In this document: positions 51,353 through 59,634 of the stretch, piece by piece
Layout of the letters: each line of letters opens with the position of its first letter
How positions within the stretch are numbered: the stretch's first letter is position 1
NCBI RefSeq assembly: GCF_004339525.1
Contig: NZ_SMGE01000001.1
Span: 3,348,001-3,412,000, forward strand
DNA: 64,000 nt
Direction of reading: 5' to 3'
Origin: Flavobacterium sp. 90
Lineage (GTDB): Bacteria; Bacteroidota; Bacteroidia; Flavobacteriales; Flavobacteriaceae
Made by a program: the position numbers and the translations under genes
The notes under the pieces: model-generated
What the model saw: only the letters and a program-made list of their open reading frames with translations
What the model was told of the DNA's origin: nothing
Databases searched by the model: none

Positions 51353-51385
51353 AAAAAACCTCGAAAATCACTTTTCGAGGTTTTA
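51353..51385 (-). terminator. Terminator after the transketolase genes
   Basis: AAAACCTCGAAAA/TTTTCGAGGTTTT stem with a TCAC loop and a T-run on the minus strand. It shares the CCTCGAAA stem with the terminator at 51227-51258 about 125 bp away. Confidence 0.82.
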
Positions 51386-51409
51386 TATAAAGTAAGAAAA
51401 TCTTAAAAA

Positions 51410-52363
51410 TTATTTTCTTTTAATAACTCTTTCTACAGCTTCAACAATTGCTTGATTGTTTAATTTGTATTTATCCATTAATTGCTCTGGAGTTCCAGAT
51501 TCACCAAAACTATCGTTTACGGCAACAAACTCCTGAGGAGCTGGAGTGTTTAAAGCTAATACTCTTGAGATGCTTTCTCCAAGACCTCCAAGAATATTGT
51601 GCTCTTCTGCAGTTACTACACATTTAGTTTTAGCCAATGATTTTAGAATAGCTTCTTCGTCAAGTGGTTTAATAGTGTGAATGTTGATTACTTCAGCAGA
51701 AATTCCTTTTGCTTCAAGAGCTTCAGCAGCGATAAGAGCTTCCCAAACTAAGTGTCCTGTTGCAACGATTGTAACATCAGTTCCTTCGTTTAATAAAATT
51801 GCTTTTCCAATTACGAAAGGTTCGTCAGCAGGAGTGAAGTTAGGCACAACCGGACGTCCAAAACGTAAGTAGGCAGGACCATGGTGATCTGCTAATGCTA
51901 ATGTTGCTGCTTTAGTTTGATTGTAATCACAAGTATTGATTACAGTCATTCCTGGCAACATTTTCATTAAACCAATATCTTCAAGGATTTGGTGTGTAGC
52001 TCCGTCTTCACCAAGTGTTAGACCAGCGTGAGAAGCACAAATTTTTACATTTTTATCAGAATAAGCAACTGATTGACGAATTTGATCGTAAACTCTTCCT
52101 GTAGAGAAGTTAGCGAAAGTTCCTGTGAAAGGAATTTTTCCTCCAATTGTTAAACCTGCAGCAATACCAATCATGTTAGCTTCTGCGATTCCAATTTGGA
52201 AAAAACGCTCCGGGTGATTTTTCTTGAAATCATCAAATTTTAATGATCCAATTAAATCAGCACAAAGTGCTACTACATTTTCATTTTTTTGACCTAGTTC
52301 AGTCATTCCCGCTCCAAAACCCGAACGAGTATCTTTACTTCCTGTATTTTCGTATTTTTTCAT
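51410..52363 (-). CDS. Transketolase, C-terminal subunit
   Basis: 317 residues covering the pyrimidine-binding and C-terminal domains: GSKDTRSGFGAGMTELG, QIGIAEANMIGIAAGLTIGG (catalytic Glu of the TPP site), ICASHAGLTLGEDGATHQILEDIGLMK, and VVTAEEHNILGGLGESISR. It works with the product of the next gene as a two-part transketolase in the pentose phosphate and Calvin-type sugar shuffling. It lies 77 bp downstream of the N-terminal subunit, same strand. Confidence 0.93.
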   Translation of the reverse strand: MKKYENTGSKDTRSGFGAGMTELGQKNENVVALCADLIGSLKFDDFKKNHPERFFQIGIAEANMIGIAAGLTIGGKIPFTGTFANFSTGRVYDQIRQSVAYSDKNVKICASHAGLTLGEDGATHQILEDIGLMKMLPGMTVINTCDYNQTKAATLALADHHGPAYLRFGRPVVPNFTPADEPFVIGKAILLNEGTDVTIVATGHLVWEALIAAEALEAKGISAEVINIHTIKPLDEEAILKSLAKTKCVVTAEEHNILGGLGESISRVLALNTPAPQEFVAVNDSFGESGTPEQLMDKYKLNNQAIVEAVERVIKRK

Positions 52364-52440
52364 TTTTTAATTTTTGAGATGCTGAGGTTCTAAGTGTCTA
52401 AGTTTTTAAGTTGAAAACTGACACTGAGACTGTGCACTTT

Positions 52441-53289
52441 TTAATAATCTGCTAAAGTTGAGATGTTTTGAGCTAAAGCACTTGACAACTGATCGTTGTT
52501 TGGAGCTTTACCATGCCAAGCATGAGTATGCATCATAAAGTCTACACCATTACCCATTTCAGTATGTAATAGAATACAAACTGGTTTTCCTTTTCCGGTT
52601 CTTGATTTTGCATCATTTAAACCTGCAAGGATAGCATCGATATTATTTCCTTCTTTGATTTCAAGAACGTCCCAGTCAAAAGCTTCAAATTTAGCACGGA
52701 TACTTCCCATTGGTAAAACTTCGTCAGTAGTACCATCGATTTGTTTTCCGTTAAGGTCAATAGTTGAGATAATGTTATCTACTTTTTTAGCAGAAGCATA
52801 CATGATAGCTTCCCAGTTTTGACCTTCTTGTAATTCACCGTCTCCGTGTAAAGAATAAATGATGTGATTATCGCCATTTAATTTTTTAGCCTGAGCTGCT
52901 CCAAGAGCTACAGATAAACCTTGTCCTAATGAACCAGAAGCAATACGAACTCCAGGTAATCCTTCATGAGTTGTTGGATGTCCTTGTAAACGTGAGTTTA
53001 ATAATCTGAAAGTTGCAAGTTCTGAAACAGGGAAATAACCGCTACGTGCTAATACGCTATAAAAAACTGGTGAAATATGTCCATTTGAAAGGAAGAAAAG
53101 ATCTTCTCCAATTCCATTCATATCAAAACCTTCTTTACGCTCCATAATATTTTGGTATAGAGTTACCAAAAATTCAGTACAACCTAGTGAACCACCTGGG
53201 TGACCTGAGTTGACAGCATGTACCATTCGAAGAATATCTCTTCTTACTTGGATAGTTAAATCGCTTAATTGTTGTGTGTTAGGCTTCAT
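52441..53289 (-). CDS. Transketolase, N-terminal (TPP-binding) subunit
   Basis: 282 residues from the ATG at 53289 (18 codons inside the longest frame). The TPP-PP domain is complete: RRDILRMVHAVNSGHPGGSLG, DLFFLSNGHISPVFYSVLA, GLPGVRIASGSLGQGLSVALGAA, IIYSLHGDGELQEGQNWEAIMYA (the GDG motif) and IDLNGKQIDG. It is the partner of the C-terminal subunit gene. The split of transketolase into two genes is normal for many Bacteroidota. Confidence 0.93.
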   Translation of the reverse strand: MKPNTQQLSDLTIQVRRDILRMVHAVNSGHPGGSLGCTEFLVTLYQNIMERKEGFDMNGIGEDLFFLSNGHISPVFYSVLARSGYFPVSELATFRLLNSRLQGHPTTHEGLPGVRIASGSLGQGLSVALGAAQAKKLNGDNHIIYSLHGDGELQEGQNWEAIMYASAKKVDNIISTIDLNGKQIDGTTDEVLPMGSIRAKFEAFDWDVLEIKEGNNIDAILAGLNDAKSRTGKGKPVCILLHTEMGNGVDFMMHTHAWHGKAPNNDQLSSALAQNISTLADY

Positions 53290-53483
53290 TTTATATGTAA
53301 AAGTTAAACTGATGCAAAAGTAATCGTTATTTTGCGGGCTCACAAATGATTTTTCGCTTTAGTTTGGCGTATTTGTTAAATTGCGGTCGTTTTTTTCTTG
53401 ATATCAAATAAAAACTCGTATTCGCTTAGATTATTTGAATGAGTACTCTTTATCTGACTTAATTTTTGATGAATGTTTAAAAT

Positions 53484-53508
53484 AAAAAAGCCCCGTTTGG
53501 GACTTTTA
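53484..53508 (-). terminator. Terminator after the acidic-protein gene
   Basis: AAAAGTCCC/GGGGCTTTT (one G-T pair) with an AAAC loop, followed by a T-run on the minus strand. Confidence 0.65.
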
Positions 53509-53530
53509 TATCTAATTGTTTTTGAAAAGA

Positions 53531-53830
53531 TTATTCTGTGTCACCTTCGCTATAGAAGTTGTTTTCTTCGTCTTCAGATCCAATTTCTTCTTGTTCGTCA
53601 TCAAGTTCAGAACCCGGAATATCCAAATCATTTCCTAGTTTATCGCTATTTTGTTTCCATTCATGATCGTCGGGAATGATGGTTTCGTCCGTTGAAATTT
53701 CTTCCAGATCAATGTTTTCCTGTTTGTTTTCATTATTGTAAATATCTTCGCTTGCCGGATAATCTAAATTTTCCAGATTTTTTTCGATTTCATTTTCGTT
53801 TGCTGAGTTTTTATCTTCTGAATTTATCAT
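53531..53830 (-). CDS. Small acidic, probably disordered protein
   Basis: 99 residues dominated by Glu, Asp and Asn (ENEIEKNLENLDYPASEDIYNN, DEQEEIGSEDEENNFYSEGD), with a short segment LDIPGSELDD that recurs in flavobacterial relatives. It has no signal peptide or hydrophobic core. A well-placed terminator downstream supports a real transcript. Function is unknown. Confidence 0.65.
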   Translation of the reverse strand: MINSEDKNSANENEIEKNLENLDYPASEDIYNNENKQENIDLEEISTDETIIPDDHEWKQNSDKLGNDLDIPGSELDDEQEEIGSEDEENNFYSEGDTE

Positions 53831-53998
53831 AATTTCTACTTTTTTAAATGGATACTAAAGTTATGAAATTATTGAATTCAGAATGTTATATGTTTTAAGG
53901 ACAAAGTTTTAGTATTTACATTCTTTTGAAAAAAAGTAATTTTTTAAGTTTCAATTTTCAGGTTTAGGAAATAATTATCTCATTTTCTAATTGATGCA

Positions 53999-54859
53999 TT
54001 ATTTAATTGACGAAATCTCTTTCCATGTTATTAATTGAATATTATTTTCCTGAAGTATCGATTTGCATTCTTCACTTGTAAAGAAATCAAAATCAATCTG
54101 ACGCCATTCTGAACCAAAATTTGGGTGATCTACGGTAATTCCTTGCATTTCAAAATCATCAAAAGCGGGATGAAGCAAGAAGACATTAAATCCTGGTTTT
54201 GTGTTTTCTAAAGCTTTTGCGTAAGATCTTCTTAGTTCACCTTTTTCGAAGTCGCTGAAATATCCAATTAAAAGATTGTCGGCTACGAGTGTGTTTTCGA
54301 AATTATATTCTTCGTTAGATAAACTGATAGATTCTACAAATTGTTTGTTGATGAAAACGGGTAAATTATAAGTTCTTCCGAGTTCTTTGTAGATTTCTAA
54401 AATTTCGGGAGTTACGCCAACGCTGCACATATGTGAGTCGAGATGTGTAGGCTTGATTCCGAATTGTAAAGCTTTTTCGATTTGTGCCGTAAGTTCTTTT
54501 TTTATTTCGGAAAGTTTGGCGTTGTTTTTAAAATCTGCTCTGGTTTTGTAGAAATAGCCGTTTTTGTCGACTAAACTTGAGACTTCTTTGATTGGAAGAA
54601 CTGGACCAAATTTGTAGTTTTCCCATTCGCAAGTCAGCGTTAAGTGAATTCCGCAATCATAATTTGGATTGTTTTTGGCGAATGTTGCCATTTCAAAAAA
54701 CCACGCGCACGGAACCATTATACTATAGGAGTTTACAGATCCGTTTTGTAGCGTTTTTATCGTGGCTTGATTTTCGGAATGTGATAATCCTGCGTCGTCG
54801 GCATGAATGATTAATAGTTTTGTGTTTTCGGGATATCCAAGTTTTTGAGCTAAGTTCAT
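53999..54859 (-). CDS. YdjC/ChbG-type polysaccharide deacetylase
   Basis: 286 residues from the ATG at 54859; the longer frame runs into repetitive DNA. Metal-binding motifs of the YdjC family are present: [19 protein letters not shown] (paired Asp), [12 protein letters not shown] (His), [12 protein letters not shown] (DSH) and [12 protein letters not shown] (His). These enzymes remove acetyl groups from chito-oligosaccharides or similar sugars. No chitin-utilisation gene is nearby, so the sugar is unknown. It is likely monocistronic. Confidence 0.9.
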   Translation of the reverse strand: MNLAQKLGYPENTKLLIIHADDAGLSHSENQATIKTLQNGSVNSYSIMVPCAWFFEMATFAKNNPNYDCGIHLTLTCEWENYKFGPVLPIKEVSSLVDKNGYFYKTRADFKNNAKLSEIKKELTAQIEKALQFGIKPTHLDSHMCSVGVTPEILEIYKELGRTYNLPVFINKQFVESISLSNEEYNFENTLVADNLLIGYFSDFEKGELRRSYAKALENTKPGFNVFLLHPAFDDFEMQGITVDHPNFGSEWRQIDFDFFTSEECKSILQENNIQLITWKEISSIK

Positions 54860-55024
54860 TTTTTTGTCTTTGTTGTGGTGAATAAATGGCACGCGGATTT
54901 TTGCAGATTTAAACGGATTTTTTATTGTTATGCTTTTGCTTTGCGGGGCTTCGACTTCGCTCAGCCTGAGATAAGGTTTATTCAAATTTAGAAATTTCTA
55001 ATGGAACTTTCATGTCTTTTTTTT

Positions 55025-55110
55025 GCGTTAGGGATAGAAACGGATAGCCCACAGCCTGACGAAGGAAGTGCGAGGACTTGCAGTGGATAGCCCGACCGAA
55101 GGGAACGCCC
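55025..55110. repeat. Structured intergenic repeat (GTTAGGG...GGAACGCCC family), copy 2
   Basis: It starts GCGTTAGGGATAGAA and ends GGGAACGCCC, with GGATAGCCC twice inside. It shares ends with 33187-33289 but has a different middle. Confidence 0.7.
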
Positions 55111-55239
55111 AAAGTATTTAAATTGCAATTATAGAAATTTAAAACTCCAAGTTTCAGGTTTTCTTTGTTTCAGGTTTCAAGTTGATTATCTAATTTTCTA
55201 ATTGCCAAATTATCTAATTTATTTTCCCTGAAATTAGCT

Positions 55240-55247
55240 TATCTTTG
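55240..55247 (+). promoter_or_regulatory. Candidate -7 box (TATCTTTG) for tgt
   Basis: TAnnTTTG match 20 bp before the tgt ATG, which would give a leader of about 14 nt. No TTG at the usual spacing. Confidence 0.45.
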
Positions 55248-55267
55248 CCGACTGAAAAAAGAAACAG

Positions 55268-56398
55268 ATGAAGTTTGATTTATTACAAAAAGATCCGCAG
55301 TCTAAAGCTAGAGCGGGAAGTATTACTACAGATCACGGCGTAATTGAAACGCCTATTTTTATGCCTGTTGGAACGGTTGCTTCTGTAAAAGGTGTACATC
55401 AGCGTGAGCTAAAAGAAGATATTAATCCGGATATTATTCTGGGAAATACATACCATTTATATTTACGTCCGCAGACTGAAATCCTTGAAAAAGCTGGTGG
55501 ATTGCATAAATTCATGAACTGGGATCGTAATATTTTGACGGATTCTGGTGGTTATCAGGTTTATTCTCTTTCGAATAATAGAAAAATTAAGGAAGAAGGA
55601 GTAAAGTTTAAATCGCATATTGATGGTTCGTATCACTTTTTTTCACCGGAAAGTGTAATGGAAATTCAACGTACTATTGGAGCTGATATTATTATGGCTT
55701 TTGATGAATGTACGCCTTATCCTTGTGATTACAGATATGCACAACGTTCAATGCATATGACGCACCGTTGGCTGGATCGTTGTATTAATCATTTGGACAA
55801 AGTGCCTTATAAATATGGATATGAGCAAACGTTTTTTCCAATTGTTCAAGGAAGTACTTATAAAGATTTACGTCGTCAATCTGCAGAATATATTGCCAAT
55901 TCAGGACAACAAGGAAACGCTATTGGTGGTTTGTCTGTAGGAGAACCTGCGGAAGAAATGTATGCAATGACTGAGGTTGTTTGCGAAATTCTGCCAGAAG
56001 ATAAACCGAGATATTTAATGGGAGTTGGAACTCCGATTAATATTTTAGAAAATATTGCGTTAGGTATTGATATGTTTGATTGCGTTATGCCAACTCGAAA
56101 TGCCAGAAATGGTATGTTATTTACTGCAAACGGAACAATTAACATCAAGAATAAAAAGTGGGAAGCTGATTTTTCTCCAATTGATGAAATGGGACACACT
56201 TTTGTAGATACTGAATATACAAAAGCTTATTTGCGTCATTTATTTGCTGCTAATGAGTATTTAGGAAAACAAATTGCGACGATTCATAATCTTGGTTTTT
56301 ATATGTGGTTGGTTCGTGAAGCCAGAAAACATATCTTAGCAGGAGATTTCAGACCATGGAAAGAAATGATGGTTAAAAATATGAGTCAAAGACTTTAA
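55268..56398 (+). CDS. tgt: Queuine tRNA-ribosyltransferase Tgt (zinc cysteines absent)
   Basis: 376 residues. It has PIFMPVGTVASVKG, NTYHLYLRPQ, LTDSGGYQVYSL (Asp92 near the active site), MAFDECTPYP, and GIDMFDCVMPTRNARNG. It exchanges guanine for a 7-deazaguanine base at tRNA position 34. The usual zinc motif (CxCxxC after PIDPE) is not there: residues 309, 311 and 314 are Gly, Thr and Asp. The downstream TIHNLGFY His is kept. The following LptF/G gene starts 68 bp later. Confidence 0.94.
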   Translation: MKFDLLQKDPQSKARAGSITTDHGVIETPIFMPVGTVASVKGVHQRELKEDINPDIILGNTYHLYLRPQTEILEKAGGLHKFMNWDRNILTDSGGYQVYSLSNNRKIKEEGVKFKSHIDGSYHFFSPESVMEIQRTIGADIIMAFDECTPYPCDYRYAQRSMHMTHRWLDRCINHLDKVPYKYGYEQTFFPIVQGSTYKDLRRQSAEYIANSGQQGNAIGGLSVGEPAEEMYAMTEVVCEILPEDKPRYLMGVGTPINILENIALGIDMFDCVMPTRNARNGMLFTANGTINIKNKKWEADFSPIDEMGHTFVDTEYTKAYLRHLFAANEYLGKQIATIHNLGFYMWLVREARKHILAGDFRPWKEMMVKNMSQRL

Positions 56399-56404
56399 AA
56401 ATAT

Positions 56405-56452
56405 GTTTATTTGTTTAATCGTTTATTCGGTTAAACGATTAAACAAATAAAC
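56405..56452. repeat. Perfect 21-bp-arm inverted repeat between tgt and the LptF/G gene
   Basis: Arms GTTTATTTGTTTAATCGTTTA (56405-56425) and the exact complement (56432-56452) enclose a 6-nt loop. No T-run follows, so it is not a standard terminator. Confidence 0.8.
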
Positions 56453-56466
56453 GATTAAACTTTACT

Positions 56467-57555
56467 ATGCTGACGATAATAGATAAGTATATTTTAAAAA
56501 GATATTTAGCGACTTTTTCGGTGATGATATTACTATTTATTCCAATTGGAATTGTAATTGATGTCTCTGAGAAGGTTAATAAAATGCTTGAAAACAAGAT
56601 TCCGTTTACTGAAATCGCGATTTACTATTATAACTTTACCGTTTATTTTGCGAATTCATTATTCCCGATTTTTTTGTTTTTATCAGTAATTTGGTTTACC
56701 TCAAAACTGGCAAATAACACGGAGATTATTGCGATTTTGAGCTCTGGAATTTCATTTACACGTTTCTTAAGACCATATATTATTGGTGCTTCAATAGTGT
56801 CAGTTTTTGTGCTTTTGATGGGATTTTTTATTGTTCCTGCTGCCAGCGAAGGTTTTAATAATTTTAGATATACGTATTTAAAAGGAGGTGGTAAAACAGA
56901 GATGATGGGGAATAATACAAATGTGTACAGGCAGCTTGATGATAACGATTTTATTTTTGTAAATAGTTTTAACGAAGAGTCTAAAACCGCTTTTAATTTT
57001 TCGTTGGAGCATTTTGAAAAAGATATATTGACTTATAAAATTACTGCAAGTCGTATTAAATGGGATCCAAAAGCGAAGACCTATATTTTATATGATTACA
57101 CTAAAAGAACCATTGGAGACTTGAACGATGTAATTGAAAAAGCACCGGAAAAAAAGGTGGCTTTTAAATTTGAGTTGGCCGATTTAACTCCTGTAGTTTA
57201 TATTGCAGAAACGCTTCCGCTTGGAAAATTAATTGATTTTATTGAAAAAGAACGTAAAAGAGGTTCCGGAAATATTAATACCTATTTAGTGGTACTTTAT
57301 AAGAAATATAGCTTACCGGTTTCGGCTTTTATTTTGACCATTATAGCAGTGGCAGTTTCGTCAATGAAACGTCGCGGTGGTATGGGAACGAATTTGGCTA
57401 TTGGAATTGCGATTGCATTTTCTTTTGTTTTCTTTGATAAAATATTCGGTACTCTTGCCGAAAAATCTACATTCTCACCTTTATTAGCCGTTTGGTTTCC
57501 AAATATTGTTTTTGGAATTCTGGCGGTTTACTTATTACGCAATGCGAAACGATAA
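56467..57555 (+). CDS. LptF/LptG family lipopolysaccharide export permease
   Basis: 362 residues with the YjgP/YjgQ topology: three N-terminal membrane helices (KRYLATFSVMILLFIPIGIVID near the start), a periplasmic beta-jellyroll domain (about 125-260), and three C-terminal helices (PVSAFILTIIAVAVSSMKRRGG). It pulls LPS from the inner membrane with the LptB ATPase and LptC. I cannot tell LptF from LptG here. Its last 14 bp overlap the start of the EamA gene. Confidence 0.88.
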   Translation: MLTIIDKYILKRYLATFSVMILLFIPIGIVIDVSEKVNKMLENKIPFTEIAIYYYNFTVYFANSLFPIFLFLSVIWFTSKLANNTEIIAILSSGISFTRFLRPYIIGASIVSVFVLLMGFFIVPAASEGFNNFRYTYLKGGGKTEMMGNNTNVYRQLDDNDFIFVNSFNEESKTAFNFSLEHFEKDILTYKITASRIKWDPKAKTYILYDYTKRTIGDLNDVIEKAPEKKVAFKFELADLTPVVYIAETLPLGKLIDFIEKERKRGSGNINTYLVVLYKKYSLPVSAFILTIIAVAVSSMKRRGGMGTNLAIGIAIAFSFVFFDKIFGTLAEKSTFSPLLAVWFPNIVFGILAVYLLRNAKR

Positions 57556-58429
57556 TTTAAAAAGTTATTTAAATCTACATTTAATTGTTTTTATCTGGGG
57601 TTTTACAGCCATTTTGGGCGCTTTAATTACAATTGATGCCGAAAATTTGGTTTGGTTTAGAATGCTTCTTGCTATGATTTTTTTAGGAGCATTTATTGTC
57701 TATAAAAAACAATCTTTTCAAGTTCCGATAAAAGAACTTTTTAAACTGATTTTTGTTGGTTTACTGATTGCTTTGCATTGGATATTCTTTTTTAAAGCAA
57801 TTCATGTTTCTAATGTTTCAATTACACTTTCGATATTTTCTTTGGGAGCATTTTTTGCCTCTTTATTAGAGCCGCTTTTTTACGGGAGAAAAATATTATT
57901 TTATGAAGTTTTCTTCGGATTAATTATAATTGCCGGACTTGCTTTGATATTGCAAGTGGAAATTAAATATCTTACAGGTGTTTATTATGCATTGGCAGCT
58001 ATTATTCTGGGTGTTTTATTTACTCTGATGAATGGTAAATTAATTTCAGATCATGAACCGTCTGTTATTACATTTTATGAATTTGGTGCAGGAGTTTTCT
58101 TTATTTCTCTTTATTTTTTAGTTCAGGGAAAATTTACTGCCGATTTTTTTACAATGTCATTAGATAACTGGATTCTATTACTCGTTTTGGCATCTGTTTG
58201 TACGGCTTATGCATTTACTGCTTCGGTAAAAGTTATGCAGAAATTAACGCCTTATACGGTGATGTTAACAACTAATTTAGAGCCTGTTTACGGAATTATT
58301 CTGGCTTATTTTATTCTTGGAGGAAAAGAAAAAATGAGCACAGAATTTTATATTGGAGCCATTATAATTGTAATTACAGTTATCTTAAATGGCGTTTTTA
58401 AACATTATAAAAATAAGAAAGAACTGTAA
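57542..58429 (+). CDS. EamA-type DMT superfamily transporter
   Basis: 295 residues from the ATG at 57542, which lies inside the end of the LptF/G gene, so translation is coupled. It has ten membrane helices in two EamA repeats (LNLHLIVFIWGFTAILGALI; FYEFGAGVFFISLYFLVQ, ending with ILGGKEKMSTEFYIGAIIIVITVILNG). Such proteins export metabolites or amino acids. Substrate unknown. About 110 bp of AT-rich DNA separate it from accA. Confidence 0.9.
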   Translation: MRNDNLKSYLNLHLIVFIWGFTAILGALITIDAENLVWFRMLLAMIFLGAFIVYKKQSFQVPIKELFKLIFVGLLIALHWIFFFKAIHVSNVSITLSIFSLGAFFASLLEPLFYGRKILFYEVFFGLIIIAGLALILQVEIKYLTGVYYALAAIILGVLFTLMNGKLISDHEPSVITFYEFGAGVFFISLYFLVQGKFTADFFTMSLDNWILLLVLASVCTAYAFTASVKVMQKLTPYTVMLTTNLEPVYGIILAYFILGGKEKMSTEFYIGAIIIVITVILNGVFKHYKNKKEL

Positions 58430-58500
58430 TAGTTTACTTATTTTTAAATCACAATTTGATACTTTACTAACAATTAACTGTGCCAATGATATAATATTTT

Positions 58501-58508
58501 TATATTTG
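58501..58508 (+). promoter_or_regulatory. Candidate -7 box (TATATTTG) for accA
   Basis: TAnnTTTG match 32 bp before the accA ATG. No TTG at the right distance. Confidence 0.42.
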
Positions 58509-58540
58509 CGGTTCGATTTACAAACAAAATTCAAAAATCC

Positions 58541-59494
58541 ATGGAATATTTAGATTTTGAGCTTCCAATCAAAGAACTTGAAGAACAGTTAGAAAAGTGT
58601 GTTATTATTGGAAAAGAATCTGATGTTGATGTAACACCAACCTGCAAGGAAATCAACAAAAAATTAGTAGAAACTAAGAAAGAAATATACAAAAACCTTA
58701 CGGCTTGGCAACGTGTTCAATTGTCAAGACATCCAAATAGACCTTATACTTTAGATTATATCAGAGCAATTTGCGGTGAGACATTTTTAGAACTTCACGG
58801 AGACAGAAATTTTAAAGATGATAAAGCTATGGTTGGCGGACTTGGAAAAGTAAACGGACAATCGTTTATGATCATTGGTCAGCAAAAAGGTTTTAATACA
58901 AAAACACGTCAGTACCGTAACTTTGGTATGGCAAATCCTGAAGGATACCGTAAAGCTTTGCGTTTGATGAAAATGGCAGAGAAATTTGGTATTCCGGTTT
59001 TAACTTTGGTAGATACTCCGGGTGCATATCCAGGACTTGAGGCCGAAGAAAGAGGACAAGGAGAAGCTATTGCGAGAAATATTTTTGAAATGGTTCGTTT
59101 ACAAGTGCCAATTATCACAATCATTGTTGGTGAAGGTGCTTCTGGTGGAGCTTTAGGAATAGGTGTTGGAGATAAAGTTTATATGTTAGAGAATACTTGG
59201 TATTCTGTAATTTCTCCAGAATCTTGTTCTTCGATTTTATGGAAAAGCTGGGAGTACAAAGAACGTGCTGCAGATGCTTTAAAATTGACTTCATCTGATA
59301 TGAAAAAACAAAAATTAGTTGATGATGTTATTCCGGAACCACTAGGAGGAGCGCACTATGATCGCGAAACTACTTTTAAAACAGTTGCCGAATACATTAC
59401 CAAAGGATATAATGAATTGAAAGACTTATCAACAGCCGACTTAATTGCCCAAAGAATGGACAAATACAGTAACATGGGCGAGTATAAAGAGTAA
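58541..59494 (+). CDS. accA: Acetyl-CoA carboxylase carboxyltransferase subunit alpha AccA
   Basis: 317 residues, full length. It begins with [17 protein letters not shown] and includes the [11 protein letters not shown] segment, [19 protein letters not shown], and the crotonase-fold [41 protein letters not shown]. With AccD it moves the carboxyl group from biotin to acetyl-CoA, the first step of fatty-acid synthesis. It is monocistronic with its own terminator. Confidence 0.96.
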   Translation: MEYLDFELPIKELEEQLEKCVIIGKESDVDVTPTCKEINKKLVETKKEIYKNLTAWQRVQLSRHPNRPYTLDYIRAICGETFLELHGDRNFKDDKAMVGGLGKVNGQSFMIIGQQKGFNTKTRQYRNFGMANPEGYRKALRLMKMAEKFGIPVLTLVDTPGAYPGLEAEERGQGEAIARNIFEMVRLQVPIITIIVGEGASGGALGIGVGDKVYMLENTWYSVISPESCSSILWKSWEYKERAADALKLTSSDMKKQKLVDDVIPEPLGGAHYDRETTFKTVAEYITKGYNELKDLSTADLIAQRMDKYSNMGEYKE

Positions 59495-59511
59495 ATTCTT
59501 ACAAGATTGAT

Positions 59512-59548
59512 TAAAATCCGAAGCCTTACAGTTTCGGATTTTTTTTTG
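59512..59548 (+). terminator. Terminator after accA
   Basis: AATCCGAA/TTCGGATT stem with a 10-nt loop, followed by T9. Confidence 0.85.
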
Positions 59549-59634
59549 GTTATGAACAAAAATCACTTATTTATAAACAATTAATAGTTATAACTCGATA
59601 GCGATCTCTTTTTAAATTTCGCTACTTTCGCCAT

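Larger units (their letters stand above)
54860..55267. other. 408-bp gene-free stretch made mostly of repeats
   Basis: It contains a GCGGATTTTTGCAGATTT segment related to the CCACAGATT family, a CTTCGACTTCGCTCAGCCTG segment, the structured repeat at 55025-55110, and a TTTCAGGTTTCAAGTTG segment also found near 31260. The tgt -7 box lies at the right end. There is no gene. Confidence 0.65.

Noticed and set aside
54860..54985. N-terminal extension of the deacetylase frame
   Set aside because: The residues derive from dispersed repeats. The metal-site domain starts just after the ATG at 54859.
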